DNA of 64,000 bases from Owenia fusiformis (Eukaryota > Annelida > Polychaeta > Sabellida > Oweniidae). Positions within the stretch are counted from its first letter, which is position 1; each line of letters begins with the position of its first letter. Location of the stretch: positions 25,806,184 to 25,870,183 of the forward strand of contig CAIIXF020000012.1 of assembly GCA_903813345.2 (NCBI GenBank), read 5' to 3'. Under the pieces are notes generated by a model. It worked only from the letters and a program-made list of their open reading frames with translations, ran no database searches and was not told the DNA's origin. Shown here in pieces: positions 32,404-43,856 of the stretch. The translations under genes and the position numbers were made by a program.

Positions 32404-33640
32404 TCCCAACGAACGAAGTTCGGTAGGGATATAGTGAAGCCCTCCGTCCGTCAGTCAGTCCGTCCGTCCGTCCGTCCGTCCGGAAGATAACTCAAATATT
32501 AGTTGACGGATTTTCTTCATATTTGGTGGAAAGATGTATATTGATGAAAAGTTTTACGCAAAAAAATATTTTTTCAAGATGGCCGCTACTTTAAAAATGA
32601 CGGGACTTTTTCGTAAAAATCATAAATTTTTCATTCTAAACCAAAGTAATTAATATTATTGTTTGAAATTTTGGTAGTATATTCGCAACATCTATCTATT
32701 TCACATATATTCCGTGTTTTTCATCCTGACCCCCAGGGGCCGTGTATGGGGGGTCAGGAAAACAGAAATCTTCGCTAATTTTTAGATCTTTCTGAAATAT
32801 AGCTTTATTATACTCAAATGAAAGGCAATTAAGAGTAGATTGCAAATATTGTATCTTTTTTCTGATTCGAGCCTCGTAAAATTCAAAATGGCCGTCTAAT
32901 GTACGATTTCGCAATAATTTTTCGATCCCTTCAAAGTATGGCTATATATTACTCAAATTGAAGGAATTTTGGAGTAGATCACAATTATGGTATTATTTGT
33001 CAGATTTGTACCTCAGAAAATTCAAAATGGATTTTTACAAGATGGCCGCCGCTTTAAAAATGACGGGACTTTTTCGCAAAAATCATAAATTTTTCATTCT
33101 AAACCAAAGTAATTAATATTATTGTTTGAAATTTTGGTAGTATATTCGCAACATCTATCTATTTCACATATATTCCATGTTTTTCATCCTGACCCCCAGG
33201 GGCCCGTGAATGGGGGGGGGGGGGTCAGGAAAACAGAAATTTTCGCTAATTTTTAGATCTTTCTGAAGTATAGCTTTATTATACTCAAATGAAAGGCAAT
33301 TAAGAGTAAATTGCAAATATTATATCTTTTTTCTGATTCGAGCCTCGTAAAATTCAAAATGGCCTTCCTATTGTACGATTTCGCAATAACTTTTTGATCC
33401 CTTCAACGTATGGCTATATAATACTCAAATTGAAGGAATTTTGGAGTAGATCACAATACACTGTATTATTTTTCAGATTTGTACCTCAGAAAATTCAAAA
33501 TGGCTGCTTTGCAGGAATTCGCAATTCTAAAATCTAAATTTTTCAATTTTAACCAAAGTAATGAGTATAATTGATTGGAATTCGGTAATTGATATTTTGT
33601 TCGTTGGGATTTGCTACTCCGCGGAGTTGCCATTATCTAG
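32404..33640 (+). mobile_element. Non-autonomous Helitron
   Basis: Starts TCCCAACGAACGAAGTTCGG after an A and ends CTAG (33637-33640) before a T. The perfect palindrome CTCCGCGGAG lies ten bases upstream of CTAG. TC...hairpin...CTRR inserted between A and T without target duplication is the Helitron signature. Inside are a TCCG microsatellite (about 32450-32482) and two direct copies of about 465 bp beginning AAGATGGCCGC (32576 and 33041). No Rep/helicase. It splits the left arm of the 5.2-kb inverted repeat. Confidence 0.9.
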
Positions 33641-33954
33641 TTACATAAGTTCCATTGCTTGAAAACTGTCACCTTACTCTGATGGTAAAATCCAGACATG
33701 GTATCAGTTCCAGTATGGGCGTGGAACATTGGCAGCGCACATGATCTTTGTGGTCCTAGTGCTCTAGCAATCTTATGAACTGGAATGTAGCGATACGTTT
33801 TGCATTTTGAAAATGCTACATAGACCTCAATCTGTAGCTCGGAGGCACAGGCTAAGGCTATCACAATAACATTACTGTCCATTGATCTTATCATAAATGT
33901 CCTGCAACCTTTTCCGACACCATGAGACACATGCAAAAACATATATGTATCTGC
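33637..33954 (-). pseudogene. Fragment of a multicopy transposon-associated gene (left arm)
   Basis: The minus-strand frame includes HVSHGVGKGCRTFMIRSMDS, then a VYVAFSKCKTYRYIPVHKIA segment, then ALPMFHAHTGTDTMSGFY. This matches a widely multicopy metazoan family whose members read ...HAFTGCDT... and end in a Cys-rich tail. The continuation is on the far side of the Helitron: 32180-32080 (minus) reads GAHVWGQCHIVDP, then decays. Several stops make it a pseudogene. Family identity rests on remembered pattern. Confidence 0.6.
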
Positions 33955-34794
33955 CTCATGACATTGTTAATTTTCCACATTTGGATAGTAATATTCTACT
34001 GAACCCAATATATGGGGTTTATGTATCCCAGCAGGGCGTGTTCAAAATACTGGTATATAGATTTTAAATCAAGACACCATATTTTACTGATTAAATTGTA
34101 AGGTCAAGGCTATACTTGTGAAAAGCATAAAATCCTATCTGGGATTTGCTGAAACATACAAGTCATTCATTTTAAAGTTTCAAGTTTTACCACTTGAGAT
34201 GCTAAAGTCTTGCCAATATTGCTTGGTAGTTTGGTGCTAGGATAGGATTTCTCAGAAACAATGACAACAACATATAAGCACAAATGCCAAAAGGGAAGGG
34301 TGACTAAAAACTTTAAGGAAACCCAACAAGAAAAGCAAACTGTAAGTGTAAATCTGTCATAAGAAAAGTAGACCCTATATATCCCAAAACCATGGTCTAA
34401 CGTGAAAAGAAACAATGTCTAACATCCCGCTCCCCCTCCAATCGAGAACCAATATCACGATCCAGGACCAGAACACCAAGGGACATTTCATTCATACTTA
34501 AGTCATTACAATACATGTTGAAGAAAAATTGAAAAATTGATAGCCAATACTCATAACATCAAAAATAGTTGTAGATACTTGTACTCATAAAAGATAGAGT
34601 ATTGAGTCTCAAATGATGTGGGATAGATAAAATCCAGTCTCGAAGTCCATAGGCAATTCAAAGGGTCAATATAGAGTTCTTTGCACTACTAGCAACTGTT
34701 ACAAGACATATTATGGCACACGATAGAGTCTTTGTCTCAACCATTGAAGGAGAGTGCATCAGTAATCCTGCTAATTATGCCATAATAGTCCCTG

Positions 34795-35290
34795 CTACCG
34801 GGAAGAGGCAGATACACATATGTTTTTGGATGTGTCTCATGGTGTCGGAAAAGGTTGCAGGACATTTATGATAAGATCGATGGACAGTAATGTTGTTATA
34901 GCCTAATAGCCCGTGCCTCTGAGCTACAGATTGAGATCTATGTAGCATTTTCAACACTACATTCCAATTTATGAATTTGCTTGAGCACTAGGACCACAAA
35001 GATCATGTGGGCTGCCAATGTTCCACATCCTTACTGGAACTGATATCACATCTGGATTTTACCATCATAGCAAGGTGACAGTTTTCCTTCACCAAGCCTA
35101 TGGGGATGGTTTAGGAGCCCATCAGGATTGTGGGTGCCCAGATATTGCCCAAGCATCCATAGCATGTAAAGTCATAATTAAATGTGACTGCACCAAATGT
35201 GACTGCAAAGGGAACTGCTAATGCCATGGTGCATTCTACTGCATCGAACTATGCACCTGTAAAGGAAATCGAAGCAATTCACCAAAATAG
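34795..35290 (+). pseudogene. Fragment of the same multicopy gene (right arm)
   Basis: Inverted counterpart of the left-arm copy: after frame shifts it includes the MFHILTGTDITSGFYHHSKV stretch and continues, without the Helitron, into the Cys-rich tail (KCDCTKCDCKGNC, a stop, then LCTCKGN). The tail supports the reading as the same family. Broken by shifts and stops. Confidence 0.6.
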
Positions 35291-36254
35291 AGTATTATCT
35301 TAGGGGTATCAATGCTGAAAATGTATCAAGTATCAATGTGATGAATCAGAACTGCAACATGAATTGCAATTTGATATACGTAAAACAAGAAATGTCCCAT
35401 CATGCTTTACACAAGAGACTAAAGATTTTTAAGTGAGCAACTATAAAGCTTTATAAATTACAAAAGACATATATATTGATTTTCTTTAAGTCATATAGTG
35501 GATATATAGTGAAATTCTTATGAGAAACATTGCTATTTTAAGATCTTGCTGGGTCGTTGCTAGGCAAATTTAACCTTTATCTCAAGCCGTTGCTAGGGAA
35601 AATGGTCAGACATAACTGCATCAATACATTTGCTATATGTTAAGAAATAATGTGGAAGAGATCCAAAAGAAGTGAACATATAATAGGAACATGGTGTGCA
35701 AATGTCAAAATGGGCATTGTAACCTGTTGCCATGTTGTTGCTATGCAACATGGTGATGTCACTTCTGTAAATATGTTTGAATTATTGTATTTTAGGATAA
35801 GAAGACTTTTTGTAATGGTCTTATAGCATCCTAGCATATATTAAGTGAATTTATATTGTAAAATATGTTATTTTAGGTGGTTGCTATGTGGTTGCTAGGC
35901 AAATATAAGATATCACAAAAAATCAAAGCCCTAAGATTAGAGTTTATCATAGGATCTAACTGTGTGCCAAGTTTAGTTGCTCAATTGCCATTCTCCCTTG
36001 GTGAATTATAGTGAGATAAGGAGTTTGGAATTGGAATTTTCTATTAAAATTGTGTTAAAAAGCAGAAATAACAGGTATCCTCTGTAATCTGAATTATTTT
36101 TCTAAAAAGGGCTTCAGAAAAAGGGCCCTGTCTCTTAAATAACTTTAAATACATAAAACTATAAGAAAAAACTCAAAAACAAACTTTAGTATGAAAACGC
36201 AAGATCATTCACCAATTGATTCCGCTAGTTGCTATTTTTTGTCAAAATGTAGTC

Positions 36255-36365
36255 TTGGGTACAAGTCCCTGTTACCCCCTCCCACTACTTGACTACACAC
36301 CTTTCCACGCAGGGGAGGCAAGTGTGTAGTGGGAGGGGGGGTCACAAAGCTTGTACCTCGGTGAG
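36255..36365. repeat. Small hairpin element
   Basis: TTGGGTACAAG with CCCCTCCCACTAC is inverted as GTAGTGGGAGGGG with CTTGTACCTCGG around a short loop. A compact stem-loop just outside the 5.2-kb inverted repeat. Confidence 0.65.
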
Positions 36366-36657
36366 TCAAAATGCTAGATGTAAGCAATGTATTAAAAAGG
36401 GGTCATTGTGAACCATATAGATAAAACACTTGCTAAAAGTATCACCCGTTCATGTTTACTAGTAGTATTTTGGGGTGATAAGAATAAATTAAACAAAACA
36501 TAACCTTGTTTTGCCCTCGCAATATCAAGTGTTGGTAATATGTTTGCAATCTTTTAGTGTGCGCAGACACCTTGATGGAATATGTTACTCCAGTCTCAAT
36601 GGTGTTTGAAATTATAAATGGATGTTAATTCATGTAAAAAACGGTGGCTGGTTTGAT

Positions 36658-36665
36658 TATAAATA
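36658..36665 (+). promoter_or_regulatory. TATA box of the UGT gene
   Basis: TATAAATA lies 76 bp upstream of the UGT start codon in AT-rich but otherwise unstructured sequence. Position and match fit a core promoter with a short 5' UTR; transcription start not determinable. Confidence 0.5.
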
Positions 36666-36740
36666 CGCCAGAATAAAACTTACAAATATTCATTGTTTGC
36701 GTAAGGTCGCAACATCATTGAAGGCTTTAAGTTAAGGAAT

Positions 36741-38351
36741 ATGGATTTGATCAAAGCTGTGCTCGTTATGATATTTTGGTTGGCGTTTTCTGACAGCAGT
36801 AGGATACTTCTCGCCCCACTTAATAGTATAGGCTATAATAGTCGAATGAGAAATGTCCTAAGAATTGGGCGAATTTTACTGCAAGCTGGCCATGACGTGA
36901 CTGTGATCGTGTCAGATAGGACGGAGAAAGAATCTCTGTTTCAACATGCAGAGGGCGCTACCTTCGAATCTGAGTTCAGTGTTTTAAACTATAAGACCCC
37001 CGAATTTAATCCGGATACAGTCGACTCCACTGCAAATCAGGAATGGCTCGACAAATGGGTAAATCGACCCTATACCACCCTTCTTCAAATCGTAGGACAA
37101 GTGTATGAAGATAACTTAGAATTCGCATTGAGAGACAAGGAAATGTGGAATAAAATAGCGTCGTCAAAATTTGATCTCATTTTTGCAGATGACGCTGTAT
37201 TTTTTCCGAGACTGGTTTCTGCATATTTTAACATACCAATGATTGTTTACTCTAACTGGGGTCCAATGTCAATTGACCCCAACTTCATTCCACGATATAA
37301 TCTGGCATATGTTCATGCTTTTTTCCCTGCAACGTTCACGGATGAAATGACATTTACAGAACGGTTCATGAACGTTGTAGAGTTTTGGCGTATAAAGTGG
37401 ACATGGTACGATATGTACAATCGGTTCATCTCTATCTGCAGAGAACATAGTTATGGTGATGCATGTGACAACATAAGAGATGCATACAAGACCATATCAT
37501 TGATCATGATGAATAGAAATGATGCCGTCCATTACCCTGCCCCGTATATGCCACATATCATATCTGTTGAAGGGTTTTTCTTAAAGTCTGAAACGGAACC
37601 TTTAGAAACAGAGTACAGAAATATCATAAAGGAAGCAGGAGAGCAAGGCATAATTGTTGCTAGTTTTGGATCTACGCTTCGTAGATTAAGTCCTAAAATG
37701 AGAGAAAAGTTTGCGACTGCCTTCGCCGCAATGCCCCAGACTGTCATATGGAGCTATGAGGGCCCCCCGCCAAAAGGACTCGGAAATAACACAATCGTGA
37801 ACAAATGGATACCCCAAGAGAGTCTCTTGGCACATCCCTCTACAAAGTTATTTGTGACACACTGTGGAGCGTCTGCGTTATTCCAAGCATTGCATTATGG
37901 TATACCAACTGTTGGATTGCCATTCTTTTGGGACCAGCCTTTTAACTGCCACAAACTAACTCACAAAATAATGTCTGGAAAAACAGTTATGCCAATAGAA
38001 ACGACGAGTGAAGAATTGAAGAACGCTATGCAAGAGGTGATCAATGATGAACGCTATAAACATAATGCAAACAAAACTGCTGATATCTACCATAGTCAGC
38101 CTATTGATCCAAAGAAGAAGCTTGTGTATTGGATAGAGTATGTCATCAAACATAAAGGGGCACATCATTTGAGGTCTAATGCAGAAAACGAGCTAAATGT
38201 TTTCCAGTACTACCTTCTTGATATAATAGCACTGGTTGTGTGTTCTTTTGTTGTATTTGGTGGTATCATCGCTATTGTTATCACACATTTGATCAAATAC
38301 GTAATATACACGTACTACAAATTATATAATCACAAAATGAAAAAAGATTAG
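36741..38351 (+). CDS. UDP-glycosyltransferase (UGT), intronless, 536 aa
   Basis: Membrane UGTs transfer a sugar from a UDP-sugar to small lipophilic acceptors in the ER lumen. Residues 1-19 are a signal peptide. The donor-binding half has the family block KWIPQESLLAHPSTKLFVTH (WxPQ, then H374) and GIPTVGLPFFWDQPFN (D398, Q399, N402). Residues about 495-522 form the single transmembrane segment, followed by a basic tail ending KMKKD, which fits a KxKxx ER-retrieval signal. Length is typical (about 530). Oddities: the N-terminal position that is usually the catalytic His (GSHxxxM) is Tyr32 (IGYNSRM), and the signature HxGxNSxxE reads HCGASALFQ, with the usual Asn and Glu replaced. The reading frame is intact with a TATA box upstream, so it is probably expressed but may have altered or lost activity. 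Confidence 0.92.
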   Translation: MDLIKAVLVMIFWLAFSDSSRILLAPLNSIGYNSRMRNVLRIGRILLQAGHDVTVIVSDRTEKESLFQHAEGATFESEFSVLNYKTPEFNPDTVDSTANQEWLDKWVNRPYTTLLQIVGQVYEDNLEFALRDKEMWNKIASSKFDLIFADDAVFFPRLVSAYFNIPMIVYSNWGPMSIDPNFIPRYNLAYVHAFFPATFTDEMTFTERFMNVVEFWRIKWTWYDMYNRFISICREHSYGDACDNIRDAYKTISLIMMNRNDAVHYPAPYMPHIISVEGFFLKSETEPLETEYRNIIKEAGEQGIIVASFGSTLRRLSPKMREKFATAFAAMPQTVIWSYEGPPPKGLGNNTIVNKWIPQESLLAHPSTKLFVTHCGASALFQALHYGIPTVGLPFFWDQPFNCHKLTHKIMSGKTVMPIETTSEELKNAMQEVINDERYKHNANKTADIYHSQPIDPKKKLVYWIEYVIKHKGAHHLRSNAENELNVFQYYLLDIIALVVCSFVVFGGIIAIVITHLIKYVIYTYYKLYNHKMKKD

Positions 38352-38473
38352 ACAACATTAAAAGAAGCATTGGACTCAGTGCATTGTGTACCGAAACATT
38401 CTCCAAGAAGGTGGTATTTTAATCCTTGCACGAGATGCGCAGCTGGAAATGCCCATTCCTATACGTATTTCAA

Positions 38474-39220
38474 TCTTATTAAGGATACCTATTGCTCAAC
38501 GCCCGTTTCCATGGCAACGGCACCTGTTTAAACACTAATCATATATCACACATCATAGACAGTTGTCAAAGCTTTGCATTGATACCAACTTTTCTCATAG
38601 GGTCAAAATCCTACTAAAGTTATGATATCAATAAGAATGTATACAATGGTAGAAATTCGCCAATATTTTGTCATTTGCGATAATGCCGAACTGCTGAGTA
38701 TTTCTGTAACTCAGGCCACAATTTAAATCACCTTATATCATAATATCTCAGAGAGTAAATTATCAATGTTTACAATTTATATACCAAAATGATCGTGAGA
38801 GCAGTAGCTTTCATTTGATATACATAAAGGTAACATTTGTAAGCAATTGTGATTACACAATCTAATGGTGTTAATAATTTCATATGAGACCAACTGTTTT
38901 TCATTCAAAATAGACCATTATGACATCACAACAATCAAAAAAGAGTAGAATGTGTATAATTTTGAGTTAAATGTTGAAGATAAACTAAAATTCTTTCAAT
39001 TCCTTTATTTTTATTCTTTCAAAGTTGCACATTGACTTAACCAGATATCCCTTGCAATGGTGCTGTACTTTTTATTCTTATTAAGGACATCTTTTGTTCA
39101 ACGCCCGTTTCCACGACAACGTCACCTATTCCAACACAAATTATTTATCACACGACATAGACAATTCTCTGAGCTTTGCTATGATACCAAATTTTCCCAT
39201 AGGGTCAGTTGAACTATTAA
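38474..39220 (+). repeat. Direct repeat pair of about 145 bp
   Basis: 38474-38620 and 39075-39220 both contain CTTATTAAGGA, TCAACGCCCGTTTCCA and a CATAGGGTCA end, about 80% alike by eye, separated by 450 bp of AT-rich sequence. Resembles a duplicated small element downstream of UGT. Confidence 0.7.
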
Positions 39221-39244
39221 ACTCATAATTTATTTCTTTGGCCT

Positions 39245-39440
39245 ACTCGTTCTAATTGTAGAACATGTCGACCACGAGAACATTTTGAGCATGTTCTAAG
39301 TTCTAGAGGACCTACCCATTCGAGTACGTTCGATGAAGTTTGTAAATAGACCCCAAACGGTTCTAAGTACGTCCAGTCCGTTGTTGAAGCCCGTTTTCGA
39401 GAACGTAGTGAAAACTAGTTTGGTGTGATAGTAGGGTTAG
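39245..39440 (+). repeat. Dispersed repeat ending TTTGGTGTGATAGTAGGGTTA
   Basis: Related to 42845-43045 (about 90% by eye over GAACATTTTGAGCATGTTCT and TAGTTTGGTGTGATAGTA) and partly to 42560-42660 and 43480-43515. An inverted terminus (TACCCTACTATCACACCAAA) is at 39813. These are ends of one interspersed DNA element family. Confidence 0.75.
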
Positions 39441-39869
39441 ATTGAGAAGTTGTAATGTATGCATGCTAATGGTAAATATATTGAAATAAACATAAATTGT
39501 AATAGAGGATCGGAGTTTTTATATAGCTTTGAAATCTCGCTAATTCTCGTTTTGTTGTGAGATTTTAAGAGACTTTTCCGTGACTTGAAACCATTCTAAG
39601 AAATTTGTGCCAAATCTCCATTGATGTTTTGCGAAATTTCTTGAAAGTTCTATATGTGATTTTGAAGCTACAGTAGATAGATGTCAAGTTTAATTTGGCA
39701 GCCTGGCCCAACCAAAGCGAAGATACACAAAGATGACATCTATTATACATTCAGCTTTATAAAAACTACCCTATTCCTTCAAAATTCAATGGAGACGGTA
39801 CTGTCCGATCGGTTACCCTACTATCACACCAAATTAGTTCTCACTACGTTCACGAAAACAGGCCTAAAT

Positions 39870-40705
39870 CACACCCGGTGATCGTAGAATTGGGACGGAG
39901 GGGGGGAGCAGGCAATTTCTGCTAGAAATTTCAACAAATCTGGAAGATTTATTTTTTAAAGAAGAAGTTTACTATTGAATTGCTAAATAAATAGGCTCAC
40001 GGTATTGTAAAATATGTTAGGTATTCTAGGATTTTTTTTCAACCGATACTCTTTTAGGGTATAAGATCTATTAAAAAAGGCGCAACGCACCAACGTGCAA
40101 AAGTCAATGTTGTTGCTATAAATGAAGCAACAATGGTGTATATGACCTGTAATAAATACTTGTAAGTGACATTATCGTCACAAAATTAATGTTATTGCTG
40201 ACTTTGTAAAATAAGTTTCCATAGGTGAAATAAAAAATAATTGAAAATAATTTTGGGACGGAGGGGGGGGAGCAATATGTATTAAGACATGATACATATT
40301 GCTCCCCCCCTCCGTCCCATAATTATTTTCGATTATTTTTTATTTTACGTATTGAAACTTATTTTATAAATTCAGCAATGGCATTAATTTAGTTATGATA
40401 TCGTCACTTACAAGTATTTAATACAGGTCGTGTAGACCATTGTTGCTTGATTTATAGCTAAAACGTTGATTTGTGTCTGTTGGTTGCCTCGCGCCTTTTT
40501 TAATAGATCTCATATCTTAGATGCCTATCATTTCAGAAAAAATCCCAGAAGACCTAACATATTTTACCATACCGTGCGCCTATCAATTCAGCAATTCAAT
40601 AGTAAACTTTTTCTTGAAAAAATAAATCTCTCAGATTTGTTGAATTTTCTTGCAGAAATTGCCTGCTCCCCCCCTCCGTCCCATTTTCACGATCACCGGG
40701 CGTGT
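39870..40705. repeat. Large fold-back element (about 835 bp) with a second palindrome at its centre
   Basis: ACACCCGGTGATCGT with GGGACGGAGGGGGGGAGCAG at the left is inverted at the right (CTGCTCCCCCCCTCCGTCCC with CGATCACCGGGCGTG). The arms match across most of their length. At the centre (about 40252-40322) GGGACGGAGGGGGGGGAGCA occurs again facing its inverse around a short TATGTATTAAGACATGATA loop. No coding capacity. Confidence 0.9.
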
Positions 40706-41189
40706 AAATTAAGTACGAACGGATTGGACGTACTTATAAGGACTTAGAAATTTTTTGAAAAGGGTAAATTGAAATTCCAGGATTATTTTGATATAATATG
40801 AATCTTTAAGAAGTATATTTTCAACAAATCACAAAAATAATATTTAGAACTGCGTATGACAACACACATGTATTATTTTTTGCCTAATATTGGGAATATA
40901 CACTTTTTAAAGTGTCACCCAGTTCATATATTGTATTTTGTGTGTATTTCAAATAATAAATAAACATAAACAAACATAAACAAGAATATGGTAAAAAGTT
41001 GTTTTTACCGCGATTCTTAACACATGTCATTCTGACTCTTAAAATGAATAATTTTCAAATATTTTCACAAAACCTTGAATAAAATCTTGATTTTTGTAGA
41101 TACACTTAAATTGACTTGTCAGTATAAAACTACATTGTGTCTGAGCATAATAACCTTCACTAAGCAGATCCACCATATGGAATTTATTT

Positions 41190-42184
41190 TGTATCAAAAT
41201 TGGACATTACATGATCCATGGGAAAATTGAACTATATGATGTGATACTCGAACTATATGATTCGAAATTCGCATCATACTATGCGAAATACGCATCATTA
41301 TATGCGAAACTCGCATCATCGTATGCCATTTTCAATCCATGTTATACCAACAGTTAATTTTCTTACATAGCTTATTTTCATTCACACACGCACTGGTTGT
41401 ATCAAGTGTCACACAAAGAGTTAGCACTAACTCCAATCACTTTCCAAAAATCCAAAAGCAATATTGAAATGTAACACGGATTGTGTTATAAGTTGCATAG
41501 AATACTGAAAGAATTACACATGGATCAAAGTAAATTTCAAACGAACGTGCCAATTTCACACACGCATTGAGTTCAAACTCGCATAGGATGGTTCCCGCTC
41601 GCATAGGCTGTCACATAACAAGTTGCACTTCACATAGGGTGGAGATTTGAAGTCACCTGATATTTACTTCCTGGTTTCTGCAATATGGCGCCTCCGTTAA
41701 AAATATATAATTTAGCTTAATTTGGGCACCTTGCTTGTAGTAATCATTTATAGAAAGTATACAAATTCCTTTAAGTCATTGTTGTTGTTGTTTTTGTCAT
41801 TAACATGAATGCGGTTGACTGATGTGTTATTTCGTTCAGTGCAAAAGTAACGCGAGATTTAGGAAAAATCTCGAACATCTCTAGAAAGCAATTTATGTTA
41901 CATAAAGGTGTGTGATCGGTACATCATGGTGTGTGATCGGCACATCATGGTTTGTGAAAGGAAAAACGTTTGTGCGAGCCGCATAAAGCATTTGTTCGAC
42001 TTGTGCACCCTGTTCGATGTCATTTTTAAACAATGCATAGTACACAAATACGCGTGTACAAGTGTGATTTAACAAATATAGAGTGTGCAAACTCGAACAA
42101 ACACGGATTGTGTATGTATTCTGCTAAACGCTATTCTATGCGTAAGAGATATCACATAAATATAAGATGTCCAATTTTGATACA
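41190..42184. mobile_element. 995-bp element with perfect 18-bp TIRs
   Basis: TGTATCAAAATTGGACAT at 41190-41207 is perfectly inverted at 42167-42184. The interior has reiterated ATGCGAAATTCGCATCAT motifs (41260-41330) and GTGTGATCGGTACATCATG repeats (41910-41955). No transposase. Confidence 0.75.
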
Positions 42185-42559
42185 GTTTTAATACCATACC
42201 ACCATGCATAGATACTTTGTAATCCTATTGTTTCGAAAGGCACCCTATTGTGTTTTTTGTTTTTAAGAATGAATGACCTTCTGTAGTCACTGACAGAAAT
42301 CAGATAGATAAATACAATGATCCTTCGGTATAACTGAATTCATGTCGTCTTGAATGAATGTAAATGAAAGATGGCCAAGAGACCAGTTGTTTGCTGTCAA
42401 GTAAACGACTGGGACGAGAGGAGGAGAAAGTATGTACATGTAGCACTTGGTGGAACCTATGTGCAGGGCCATGTAGAATGAATGTGGCATGAATACCACA
42501 TAGTGAATAATAAGCTATGGCATAACAAAATGGGGCAATTCATGACTGGGTAAATAGAC

Positions 42560-43515
42560 TTAGAAAGTTGCAGCTACGTTCATTCCGTTCGCACACAGTT
42601 TAAAACCAGTTTTGAAGAACGCAGTGGCAACTTGTTTGGTGTGATAGCTATACTTTTGCTAACTCGTTCATAAGCAGTCTTTAATACGTACATTGTCAGT
42701 ATAAATCCGTTTGCAATTAGTTCTACCTCGTTCTCAATATACGTCCTCAGACAGTTCAGCTAGTTGTAAAAACGTCCCTAGTAGGATTGAAGTACGACGG
42801 TTCCGTTCGTAGTACGTCCAGCTCGTCGTTAGTACGTTGTCACTCGTTCTAATTGTAGAACGTGACGACCACGAGAACATTTTGAGCATGTTCTAAGTTC
42901 TAAAGGACCAGCCCGTTCGAGTACGTTCGATGAAGCTTGTAAATAGACCCCAGACGGTTCTAAGTACGTCCAGTCCGTTCGTACACAGTTGAAGCCCGTT
43001 TTCGAGAACGTAGTGAGAACTAGTTTGGTGTGATAGTACGGTTACGGTGTATTTATGAACTTATGGACGTGCTCGGATGGGAAGGAAATTTTGAATTCTG
43101 AATCGTTTCAAAATTCGATGCAGACCATACTGTTCTGTGATTAGATTATGTGACAGCGTACTTCAAACGAGATGACATACTAGACTAGGAATAGGAATGT
43201 AATTTCCGTATTTCGACCCTACTCGTGAGGCGTTTACGACGTTGTGCAATCGGATATCAATTGCACTTGCGTGTGTGGACGTCCCTATACAGTAGGATTG
43301 AAGAACAGTTCCGTTCTTAGTACGTCCAACTCGTCTTAAGTACGTTGTCACTCGCTCTGATTGTAGAATGAATGTGTAGACGTATTGAAGACTGTTTATG
43401 AACGCAGTAGGTAATTATTTTAGACATATTTTCCGACCACAGCCAGATTTAGCCAGTTTTACGACAGTTTTGTACGACTGGAAAGAACGATTGGGAACTA
43501 GTTTGGTGTGATAGG
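42560..43515 (+). repeat. Cluster of TTTGGTGTGATAG-ended repeats
   Basis: Three partial copies end with AGTTTGGTGTGATAG near 42650, 43035 and 43511. The 42845-43045 copy is the close match of 39245-39440. Reiterated AGTACGTCCAGTCCGTTC-type blocks and GAACGAG-like motifs fill the spaces. No gene recognised. Confidence 0.65.
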
Positions 43516-43785
43516 GGGTAACCATGCCACTTGCTCCATCTGAGAGCCGATAATACTAATTCATATTTACTTCATAGTCCAAACAATTTTCTCATGTTCC
43601 CACTTACAATAAAACATTCTAAACTTTTTTAAAGAAATCAAAAAGAATGACTGTAATGAAAAAATGAAGTTGTGAAGAAAGGGGTCGGCGTGAGTCTTAT
43701 CGTATAGGTGAACGCTGCACATGTATTTCATCAGTAGTCCGGTGAGAATTTACCTATCTATTTAACCATCGCAAATAGTTTATTA

Positions 43786-43856
43786 CAATAAAATACAATA
43801 CAATATTATACAATACAATACAATACAATACAATACAATACAATACAGTCAATACA
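43786..43856 (+). repeat. CAATA pentanucleotide microsatellite
   Basis: About a dozen CAATA units with minor interruptions. Confidence 0.95.

Larger units (their letters stand above)
30997..36223. repeat. 5.2-kb inverted repeat with decayed gene copies in the arms
   Basis: GGAATCAATTGGTG at 30997 is inverted at 36210-36223, and the similarity runs inward for over 1 kb. The block around 31070-31240 matches 36170-36040 inverted. The frame at 31395 begins with the same 48 or so residues as the minus frame at 35837. 31970-32120 matches 35270-35100, and 33640-33960 matches 35090-34795. The left arm is interrupted by the Helitron at 32404-33640; the right arm has lost some sequence. The spacer 33975-34790 is unrelated AT-rich sequence. 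Confidence 0.9.
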
